DNA of 64,000 bases. Origin: Sanderia malayensis (Eukaryota > Cnidaria > Scyphozoa > Semaeostomeae > Pelagiidae). The stretch's first letter is position 1; every line of letters starts with the position of its first letter. Below the pieces are notes generated by a model. The model was given only the letters and a program-made list of their open reading frames with translations. It searched no databases and had not been told where the DNA came from. The stretch spans positions 558,001 to 622,000 of the forward strand of contig RQOL01000616.1 of the NCBI GenBank assembly GCA_013076295.1, written 5' to 3'. Both the position numbers and the translations under genes were made by a program. Positions 45,501 through 54,869 of this stretch are shown piece after piece.

Positions 45501-48500
45501 GGCTGGATGCAGAATTCGCAGGTTCTTATACGCGGGTGTTTACTGTATCCATAAATGTTCTTTATATTTCGGTTCTTTCTGCTGTCAGAGACTAGTTTGC
45601 ATTGAAAACTCGATATCTTCGAGTTTGAACTTCGAGATATTTAAGATGTCTTCGTTACACGCATGGGCGTTTATTATTTTCTTTGTTTTTTTAGACCATG
45701 CGAACACCGATTCAATGTTTTCAGCGATATCAGAGAAGCTTGAGTAAATTCTTATTGAAAAGGTTCTAACCACTTTTTGTCAATGTACCATTTGACGATA
45801 TTTTTGCTTCATCCACTGAAGACTTTTGAATTGGTCTGAGTATTGATTAATTTAGTTTTAAATGTTTTCTTGATTTTTTCACAAGAGGTTGGACTACTGA
45901 AGAAGATGATGAGCTTGCGCGTGCCATCAACATTTGTCCAAAGGGCGACTGGCAACAGGGTACATGTTTATGCACTTTTTAAGTTATTCATCTTCAAAAG
46001 TTATTTATCAGTTATTCATCAGTTATTCAAAACTTTTTGTTTATGTTTCAATATTTACCATCTCCCTTACAAACTCTAAATTCACCTTGTTTATTTTAAG
46101 TTTGTATATTTGTCTCTTATGTTTACGATTGTCCCTATCTTTACTCCAGTCTGTATCTCTTTATTGTAAAATATCCCACTTAGGTCTTCCTACCAGAACC
46201 CTTTGTCTAGTTAGATTCGGTTGAGAGGGACACCGAGTTCTTGTCTCAGACTGCCCTGTTCTATTTGATTTTATGTTTTTTTGCAGTGGCCAACCTCATA
46301 GAGGGAAGAGCCGCTATGCAGGTCATGCATCGTTGGAATAAAACCTTGAAACCTGGTTTGAGGAAAGGACCGTGGACTGAAAAAGAAAACAAGGTAGGCA
46401 TTTATTTCTAATGCATGTTTGGTGAAAACTGTTTGAACAAACAGTTGATGCAACAAGTTGATTCATCTAATTTAACAACCGAATATCCAATTTATTAATC
46501 GCAAAGGCCCATGCTCTCCCATGCTCTGTTTTTCTTCACTACTTAGATATTTATCCCTGAAATCTTGTTCAAATCTTTTTCATGTTGTCGTCTAACATGT
46601 GTGATTTTTTTTAGTTGTTAGTGAAATATGCAAATATCTATGGACCTGGCAACTGGGGTGAAATCGCGAAGCATATTCCTGGTAGAACAGATGCTTCAGC
46701 AAGGGATAGGTAATTGTAGCACCCTTCTTCTCATTCTTCTTGCACTTTCATCTTCTATTTTATTTCTTATTTCCCTACTTTAGTTCGACTAACTTTGTTT
46801 ATTATCTGACTTTCCTTACCTCCTTTCTTACCTTATTTCTTAAGGGATAGGTAATTTTAGCACTCTTCTTCTCATTCTTCTTTTCATTCTTCATGCACTT
46901 TTTTCTTTTATTTTATTTCTTATTTCCCTACTTTAGTTCGACTAACTTTGTTTATTATCTGACTTTCCTTACCTCCTTTCTTACCTTATTTCTTAAGGGA
47001 TAGGTAATTTTAGCACTCTTCTTCTCATTCTTCTTTTCATTCTTCATGCACTTTCTTCTTTTATTTTATTTCTTATTTCCCTACTTTAGTTCGACTACCG
47101 TAAATCCTAGAATAAGCCCCCGGGGCATTATTTGCAAAACGAAGTTTTAGCTGGATTATTCTTCAATATCAAGCAAAATAAAAGCTGCAGCCAATCAATA
47201 AAGTTATTGATTTAACTTGCTGTTATTTGCAATACATTCACTAAACAACTTCAATGTCTGGAAACTTGGGCTCAATGTCCTTGCTAATGATTATCAGGAT
47301 GAAGGCTTATTCGAGGGGAGGGCTTATTCGAGGATTTACGGTATCTTTGTTTATTATCTGACTTTCTTTACCTTTTTTCTTAACTTATTTCTCATGCTCC
47401 TTTTTGTTTTATTATTATTTTTAGGTGGGTGAATAATTACAAACCCGGTTTAAAGTTAAGAACGCCTTGGACCGATGCGGAAGATGAATTGCTTTTGAAA
47501 GCAATTGAAAAACATGGACCAGGTTAGTTACATTACCTACCAATGCATTCTTTTACCCGAACTTTCCAATCAAAGCACCGCCATGTTTTAGATTGCCACG
47601 TAATCACTTGGTGTACTGAATCACTCTGTTAATCACCAAGTTGGCAATTCATCTCTGTTGATTATAGGACATTGGACAAGACTTTCGGAAGATGTCCCAG
47701 GAAGAACTGATAACATGTGTGCCAATAGATGGAAAATAATACGAAAAGATGAGGTATGCTGTAGGTTTGAATGTAGATACAGTTCCCGCATATAAGAACC
47801 TGTAAATTTTCCATCCAGCCTATTGTTCCAAGACAAGAAGCTATTGTTTCTTCTATTGTTTTGAACAGCAAAATCACCCTGAAGGTTCTTAATCAACTGG
47901 TTCTTATATGCGGGTTTTTACTGTATCTATACAGTAGATTTCAATTACAGTGAGCTTTGAAAGCAACTTAAAAACGTCATTTATTAAAAGTTTGCTAAGC
48001 CGAATGTAATTGCACGATAAAGTAATCAAGATAATTATGACCGGGCTATCTTATGTTATAATATCGATCTTTCGTTGTGTGCTGTCATGCAGCTATCATT
48101 TGCTCTCTTGAGAAGTGTACATTGTTAATCTTTATGATTTTTATATAATTGTCTTATTGAATTGTTGTAATTGTCTTTTTCTGCAGTATAATAAATATAG
48201 AGAAAGGTTGGCGAAGAAGAAAGAGTTGTTGTCGTATTTTGTGGGAAGAAATCACGAACGACCCAATTTGGATTACGAAGTGTGTTGAGTTTCTTTTCAG
48301 AGTTCACTACTGGATTTTATTTATTTATTTCATTGAAATACATAAGATCCCAAATGTGGTACAAATGGGGTGAATGGGGGGTTCCATTATTTTTTTTTTT
48401 TGTTTTTCACTCTTTAAGGATTACTGGGGCTTAAAATTAATGAATTCGGTCAGATGGGTTCGGCCACTATATTGGTGCAATGCTCTTCAACTTCTTCTTA

Positions 48501-51500
48501 TGAATTGATCTATCTGCTACAGAAAAGTACTTTTATAAATTTTAAAAGGTGGGACAGACAATGTTGTACTTGATGATATGACGACTAAAGTAATATTGAG
48601 CAAAGTATTGATCAGTATTTTTTTTTCTTTTTAGGAACTTGATATTCCTGGTGTTGTTCCTAAAAAGGTGTGTAAAATTGATTGCTTTTTGATATTTAAT
48701 TATTTGGATGAAGTAAGCATACTTGGCAGAGAGATGGTAGTAGAGACATTGCAGAAAGATAAATGTACGTTCTGGCGTAGCTGCATACATTGCAGAGAAA
48801 GCTGGAGATACTGTAATGCTTCGATTAAACGTTTGTTAAATTTTTTGATATTTTAGGAGGGCGTCTATTTGAGGGGGCGTTTAAAAGAGGCATGCGTTTA
48901 TTAATAAACATCTAATGATGATCGTGCCCTTATTTAAAATTTTTTTTTAAATTGGGGGGGCCTTTATTCGAGGGGACGTTTAATTGAAGCATTACGGTAT
49001 TGGAAGTGCACGGCTGCATATATTGACAGAAGTAGTTGGAAGTGTTCTTAGAAAAGATATTGTGTTCATGTTGTTATATTTCTTGAATTTAGAAGCGCAG
49101 AAGAAGAAAAAAGCAAGCAGACGAGAAAGGGAAACAAGTTTGCAAACAAAACATATCACCTAAGCGTAGACGCAAAGACGAAAATGCCCTAAATGATTGT
49201 CATGAAAATGATAAGGTATTTTATATTATATTTCTTATGGACTTGGTTTAGCAGAGAAAACTTTTTGCAACTCATCTAACAGGCTAATATCTGTATTACC
49301 TAGTGTATTAGTAATAATACCAGTAGATGTAAGCGAACAATGAATAGGTTGCATCGCGTTTTCACCCCACATACCGTATAAGGGCCCATCCTTTAATAAG
49401 GGCCCACCCTCTTTTAACCGCCCCCTCCAATAAGCGCCCACCCTAAAATCAAAAAGTGTGAAATAAGCGCCCCCCTCTTTTAAGCCCCCTTCTCTGATAA
49501 GCGCTCACCCAATTTTGCAAAATATTTAATAAGCGCCCGGGCGATTAGAGGAAATACGGTACGTCTATTAGTTGAATCTGCAATTCTAATCGTGTGTTCC
49601 TGCCCTATTGGCTTCTCACCTCCCTATGTTTTGTGTTTCATTTTCCTAGTGTAGCTTTTACGTTTTCGATTAACTAGGATAAAGAACATAAATATGCAGA
49701 CTATCCGAATGAAGACCATCGTGCGCTCACTTGCGACAACCATCGTGATGTTGATTATCATGATAATCATAATGATGATGGTCATAATGATGATGAATAT
49801 AATGGCAGCTGTGAAATGGATGAAATAGCGTGCAACAGATTTCTTCAATCTGGAAACGTAAGGGAAACTACTATACTAATTTTTACTAAGTTCAACTATA
49901 ATATACCATGCTATACTATACTGTACTATACTATACTATGCTATGCCACACTATGCTATACTATGCTATGCTGTACTATACTGTACTATATAATATGCTA
50001 TCATAGGGATGCTATACTAGCTATAGTACTATACTATACTGTGCTGTACTATATTATACTATGGTATGAATACTATACTAAACTATGCTATGCTATACTA
50101 TTATACTATACTATACTATGCTGTACTATGCTATGCTGTACTATACTCTACTATACTGAGCTATGTAATATGCTATGCTATACTATATTCTACTATATAG
50201 TATGGATACTATACTAAACTATGCTATACTATACTATACTGTGCTATACTATGCTATACTATACTATACTATGCTATGCTGTACTATACTGTACTATACT
50301 GAACTATATAATATGCTATACTAGCTATGCTACTAGCTATGGTACTATACTATAATATGCTATACTATACCATGCTATGCTATGCTATGCCATGCTATGC
50401 TATACTATACTATTCTTATTACGTTCCAGGATGTTCTTGTTGCATACGATTATGGCGATGCTGAATACATGGATGTGAAACGTGAACTGTTTCTGTTGAA
50501 GATGAAAATTCTGAAGCAAACTGAGGGTGAGACCCGATTGAAATTACAAGCTGCCAATGATAAACAATTTGCCAGGATGGAAGCTATATATAAACGTGGA
50601 AGTAAATCGAAAGGAAAGTCAAAAGCAACAAAAAGGAAAGCAAAAGTTGCAGGATTTAGTGATGGCGAACATTATTCATCGCAGATTACGAATGAATGTG
50701 TTTTGAATATACCTCTTTTACCGAAAGAAGACACTGTTTATGGACCAGAGAACATTGGTATCAAGCCAATTAGGCCTGTTCAAGTAGGACATATGCCATC
50801 GAACTTGGTGCCTTTCACTCTGTTATTGGAAGTAAGTGGAAGTTAGAATTTTTAGTCGCTTAATCATAGTTTTGACAGCTAATAACTTCATTATGTAGTT
50901 ATTGGCTGTAGGTATATTGTATAGTTTTTGGTTATGCATAATACACAGTTAAGTCAAAATAAAAAATATAATAATTTTTGGTTTGTTTGTTTGATTTGTC
51001 TTAATTTTTTTTATTCTTTATTATCCTATGTTACTAGAAGCAAGATATTGCAATCGTCATATAGTGTTACCTTTCTTCGTATCACTTTGGTATACATATG
51101 CATACATCTTATGAACTTGAAAATTGCTAATTTTGATTGCTATTTTCTACAGGCATTTCATATTGACATCAAAAGTGTTATGGAATCGGTAAAACAACCA
51201 AAAGCATCAATGCCTAACCATGAACCTTCAACAGTAAGTGCTGGACCCTCGACAAGTTCTGGACTTTCAACAGTAAATGCTGGACCCTCAACAAATCCTA
51301 GAACCTCAACAACAAGTGCTGGACCCTCAACAACAAGTGCTGGACCCGCGACAGATCCTGGACCTTCAACAGTAAGTGCTGGAACCTCGACAAATCCTGG
51401 ACCTTCAACAGTAAGAGTTGAAACCTCGACAAGTCCTGGACCTTCAACAGCAAGAGTTGAAACCTCGACAAGTCCTGGACCTTCAACAGCAAGAGTTGAA

Positions 51501-52520
51501 ACCTCGACAAGTCCTGGACCTTCAACAGCAAGAGTTGAAACCTCGACAAGTCCTGGACCTTCAACAGCAAGAGTTGAAACCTCGACAAGTCCTGGACCTT
51601 CATCAGGAAGTGCTGGACCCCCAGCAAATCTTCGACCCTCAACAACAAGTGCGGGATCCACAACAAATCCTGGAACTTCAACAGCAAGTGCTGGACTCTC
51701 GACGAGTCCTGGACCTTCAACAGGCACACCAACCAACGACAAGAACGATTCCAGTACCGCTAGCGATGAGCCGTCAATATTTCACTCGATATTACCAATT
51801 GCGCCAAGTCTAGTTACCCTGAAAGCATTCCGGGGACTGCTCCTGCACAGACCAAGACTTCAACAGCTTGCTGCTTTGGCTAAACAACCTAATTTGATGG
51901 GTTGTTCTAAGGATGGTGAAGAGAAATGCAAGGATGATAAAGAAGACTGTAGTGCCGGCACTTTAAAGCAGTTATCGAATCAAAATGACGGTCAAGTTGA
52001 TGATCTTGGTGGGGATACATGCAATGCCAGTGCTGCCAGAAGTGACAATGGTAATGAACGAATTGCTAGCTCAATAGACGTTGAAATGCAGACAAGTGAT
52101 TCAAGTCCGTCATTTAAAGATTCTATGGCATACAAAGCGTTGTCTGCTCGCTTCAATGCCTTGTTTATGTGGCCTGCTCTGTTGTCAGCACACGTTGCAA
52201 GACAACCAGTCTTCAGATCGAGTAAGAAAACGAAAAGTAAAACGCGATATTCCAGAAAAAGACGGCGTGTTAAAGAAGATGAGGATGTAGACGAAGATGA
52301 GGATGGAGATGAGGAAGAACATGAGGATGTGGATGAAGATGGAAATGAAGATGATTATGCTGGTTGTGACGATGTTGAGGAAGATGCTGAAAGTGAATGG
52401 GACGTGTCTTCACATGAATCTGATGATTTCAAACCGAGGCTGCGCAAAAAGAAGGATGAAGCAATCACATCAGCTCCACGGCGTGTAACAAGACGCTCAC
52501 AGACAAAAGACAACGTGTAA
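39570..52520 (+). CDS. SNAPC4: snRNA-activating protein complex subunit 4 (SNAP190), Myb-type
   Basis: This 1306-residue protein comes from 23 coding exons: 39570-39729, 40044-40093, 40263-40530, 40639-40709, 40861-40923, 41174-41269, 41643-41721, 42774-42855, 43188-43280, 43511-43580, 45106-45267, 45695-45762, 45886-45959, 46287-46393, 46615-46709, 47425-47522, 47668-47753, 48187-48279, 48635-48667, 49093-49215, 49678-49857, 50430-50831 and 51153-52520. Phase closes throughout. A Myb half repeat (about 325-363) precedes full repeats starting near W370, W423, W475 and W528, each with spaced Trp (SPWTNEED, RGWTTEED, KGPWTEKE, RTPWTDAED). That four-and-a-half layout is diagnostic of SNAP190. 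Family knowledge: the largest SNAPc subunit binds the proximal sequence element of snRNA genes for pol II and pol III, in the nucleus. Other features are a basic KRRRRKK stretch, a His/Asp/Asn-rich stretch (677-699), a Ser/Thr/Pro tandem repeat (about 876-1043) and an acidic C-terminal region (about 1225-1262). The ATG lies in GAAGATGGC. Confidence 0.94.
41995..42724 (-). mobile_element. 5'-truncated retrotransposon insertion, 17-bp duplication and A-tail
   Basis: AAATACAGCTCCTTGTT is repeated exactly at 41995-42011 and 42708-42724, a 17-bp target duplication. Read on the minus strand, the insert ends in an A-rich tail (the T run at 42012). Its single frame, 42709-42173 (the first bases fall in the duplication), gives 178 residues: LQPVTGETMALCSANTDD, ARLDVKARGF, AAFFYIRVAQVN, YNQRVIEIEHGTFTPLVFG, LRGSRT. 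This is a conserved C-terminal module found many times in invertebrate genomes, and its LDVKARG...FFxVRV pattern resembles a restriction-like (PD-D/ExK) endonuclease. The expected second Asp appears to be Tyr here. The insertion is in SNAPC4 intron 7, antisense. The LINE class is inferred. Confidence 0.75.
43646..45080. repeat. 30-bp minisatellite, about 48 copies
   Basis: The unit gatgatgttagtgtgtgtat followed by atagatgctg is repeated for 1.4 kb in SNAPC4 intron 10, with ctg/ttg variants and a few one-base deletions (near 43880, 43910, 44400 and 44505). Since 30 is divisible by 3, each undeleted block gives an open frame of a ten-residue repeat. The flanking splice sites show these are intronic. 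Confidence 0.95.
45398..45545. mobile_element. Miniature element, family D copy 2
   Basis: The ends CAGTAAGCACCCGCATGTAA and TTATACGCGGGTGTTTACTG match family D, with more divergence; the internal order suggests the opposite orientation to the copy at 23221. It lies in SNAPC4 intron 11. Confidence 0.7.
46701..47095 (+). repeat. Tandem duplication spanning the end of SNAPC4 exon 15 and its donor
   Basis: AAGGGATAGGTAATT, which holds the last nine bases of exon 15 and its GT donor, recurs at 46843 and 46995. Each copy is followed by the same CTTCTTCTCATTCTT and TTAGTTCGACTAACTTTG sequence. Units are about 142-152 bases. The third unit is cut at a TA by the family A element at 47098. Two decoy donors therefore follow the real one. 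Confidence 0.85.
47098..47341. mobile_element. TA-flanked miniature element, family A copy 2
   Basis: It begins CCGTAAATCCTAGAATAAGC and ends GCTTATTCGAGGATTTACGG with TA on both sides. The insertion point can be read exactly because the tandem unit it interrupts has an intact neighbour (CGACTAACTTTG). It lies in SNAPC4 intron 15. Confidence 0.85.
47780..47923. mobile_element. TA-flanked miniature element, family D copy 3
   Basis: The ends are CAGTTCCCGCATATAAGAAC and TTCTTATATGCGGGTTTTTA plus CTG, with TA flanks. The interior (ccatccagcctattgttcca) matches the WDR36 intron copy at 23221 closely. It lies in SNAPC4 intron 17. Confidence 0.8.
48811..48997. mobile_element. TA-flanked miniature element, family B copy 3
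   Basis: It begins CTGTAATGCTTCGATTAAAC and ends GTTTAATTGAAGCATTACGG with TA flanks, in SNAPC4 intron 19. G-rich (ggggggcc) modules lie inside. Confidence 0.8.
49374..49559. mobile_element. TA-flanked miniature element, family C
   Basis: It begins CCGTATAAGGGCCC and ends GAGGAAATACGG with TA flanks. Inside are five or more ATAAGCGCCC/AAGGGCCC modules. It has the same architecture as families A and B but different termini. It lies in SNAPC4 intron 20. Confidence 0.7.
49898..50415. repeat. CTATA/CTATG pentanucleotide repeat in a SNAPC4 intron
   Basis: About 100 imperfect copies of a five-base unit (ctata, ctatg, ccatg) fill most of SNAPC4 intron 21. The plus-strand unit is the complement of the WDR36 intron 21 array at 18055-18300. 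Confidence 0.9.
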
Positions 52521-52698
52521 TGAAATTTTAAACTTCTTGTTGACATTCTTGACTCACACTTTTGTATGGCAGTACCGAAGTGAATTTCTTTTTAACTCAT
52601 TGGAGAGATTTTTGGTGACATGCCGTATTACAAACTTGCATATACGCATACTCAAATATATTAGTAAACACTCCAATATTTGTTGTTAGGTAGTAATA

Positions 52699-52969
52699 CC
52701 GTAAATCCTCGAATAAGCCCCCGGGGGCTTATTTGCAAAAACGAAGTTTTAGCCTGATAATTGCTCAATATTAAGCAAAATAAAAGCTATACGATGCAGC
52801 CAATCAATAAAGTTATTGGTTTAAACTTGCTGTTATTTGCAATACATTCACTAAAAAGCTTCAATGTCTCGATACTTGAGCTCAATATCCTTGCAAATGA
52901 TTATCAGGATGGGGGCTTATTCAAGGGGAGAACTTATTCGAAGGTGGGGGCTTATTTGAGGATTTACGC
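52699..52969. mobile_element. TA-flanked miniature element, family A copy 3
   Basis: It begins CCGTAAATCCTCGAATAAGC and ends TTTGAGGATTTACGC, with TA flanks and one mismatch in the last bases. The interior (ttatttgcaaaaacgaagtt and agctatacgatgcagccaat) closely matches copy 1 in the opposite orientation. It lies 179 bases downstream of the SNAPC4 stop, so it may fall in the 3' UTR. Confidence 0.8.
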
Positions 52970-53426
52970 TACTTATGGGAATGTGTTGGGTTTTTTACAT
53001 CACTCCATTAAAAATTGTGATATAAGCATTTATAAATAATTGCCGATAGCAGGCGAAAAGCACCAATTGTTGTATGATTTATGTTGATACTATCTGAATA
53101 ATTGCAACTGTCCTGGGCATGACAATAAACTGCATCCGGTGGCAGAGGTTTAACTGGAGGAGAATGGAGTTACCTCTTAACTGCCATTACTCCCAGGTCA
53201 TCCTTGGGCAAGATGTAGCACCTGTTAGCCTTCCAAACCAGGATTCGGTTACAATGAATATTATTCAAATACGAATCAAGCTTTGGTAAGTTTTGGTTTC
53301 GTATTTTTATTTACTTAAATCAACTGGTTTATTTATTACCAAGATTACTTTTATGCTCATCGTAATTCTATTAGTTGCTTTTTCCAAAATTCTTTCATCT
53401 TGTTGTTTTTACTCTTTTCGTTAAAG

Positions 53427-54072
53427 GATGAAGATAGGATTTATGAGTGAAGATAGGAGTGAAGGTAAGTTTTGGTTTCGTATTTTTATTTACTTACATC
53501 AACTGGTTTGTAAAATTCTTTCATCTTGTTGTTTGTACTCTTTTCGTTAAAGGATGAAGATAGGATTTATGAGTGAAGATAGGAGTGAAGGTAAGTTTTG
53601 GTTTCGTATTTTTATTTACTTACATCAACTGGTTTGTAAAATTCTTTCATCTTGTTGTTTGTACTCTTTTCGTTAAAGGATGAAGATAGGATTTATGAGT
53701 GAAGATAGGAGTGAAGGTAAGTTTTGGTTTCGTATTTTTATTTACTTACATCAACTGGTTTGTAAAATTCTTTCATCTTGTTGTTTGTACTCTTTTCGTT
53801 AAAGGATGAAGATAGGATTTATGAGTGAAGATAGGAGTGAAGGTAAGTTTTGGTTTCGTATTTTTATTTACTTACATCAACTGGTTTGTAAAATTCTTTC
53901 ATCTTGTTGTTTGTACTCTTTTCGTTAAAGGATGAAGATAGGATTTATGAGTGAAGATAGGAGTGAAGGTAAGTTTTGGTTTCGTATTTTTATTTACTTA
54001 CATCAACTGGTTTGTAAAATTCTTTCATCTTGTTGTTTTTACTCTTTTCGTTAAAGGATGAAGATAGGATTT
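53427..54072 (+). repeat. 126-bp tandem repeat with a GTAAGT in every unit
   Basis: Five nearly identical 126-base units repeat with exact spacing (GAAGGTAAGT at 53461, 53587, 53713, 53839 and 53965). Each holds a T-rich stretch ending in gttaaag, then a 38-base AG-rich segment, then GTAAGT, so every unit looks like a tiny exon with both splice sites. A partial copy of the flank lies near 53284. No conserved protein is encoded. Confidence 0.85.
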
Positions 54073-54869
54073 ATTTGCAAGCAACTTGTTGGAAACAACT
54101 TGAAACGTGGCATTTGTAACAACATGAAAGGTAATTTTCATGTATTAATGCTCATGTATTATTCTGAGTGAATAACTTATTGGCAATTCTTACATTTAAT
54201 TGTTAGTCTAATTTTTACATTTCTTCACTGTTTTTGATTTTCCTTCAGCTTTTTTGTCATTGATTTTCCTCTTTCTTTTTCATTTTCTAGTTTAGTTCGA
54301 AAATTGTAATTCATTTGTTTTATTTGTTTTAGCTGTTTTGTTGTCGTTTGGTGATCATCGAAATTCGGAGGCTGCTGGAATAATTAACAGATGAACAAAG
54401 GCTCGAACAAATGAGGAGTATAGGACTATTAGATTTTGCATTTCTTTTTGTCTGTAATACTTGCGTTCTAAAATCGCTTAATTACATGAGTAGATCATTC
54501 ACTGTAAAGATAAGGATAAAATAAAGGATATTATTTTAAGTGTCGTCATTGTCACAAGCATGCAAGGATTATTTACCCCCCCCCCCCTCCCACCTTATAT
54601 CGAATATCGAAATGAGCCAAGTTGTGATGGATGGTCTAAGAATAAACAGCTTTCTTTATGCTCCCAAAATAAGTGAAAGGATCTTCGTTCCGAGAGAAAT
54701 TAAATTTATACCCATGGATTCTTTAAAGTTGTTTTAAATCTCATAATTAAAGAATTTGTTTCTTTAACCACCTTGATCTACCCGTATAGTCTTGCTTGCT
54801 TGTGACTTTGTCGATTATATTTACTTATATTTTGTTGTACTTGAATAACTTTAGTAACTTATTTATTTT

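Noticed and set aside
52355..52546. Frames antisense or out of frame to the acidic end of SNAPC4, and the 194- and 144-residue minus-strand frames at 51158-51742
   Set aside because: They are shadows of the repetitive coding sequence of SNAPC4 exon 23.
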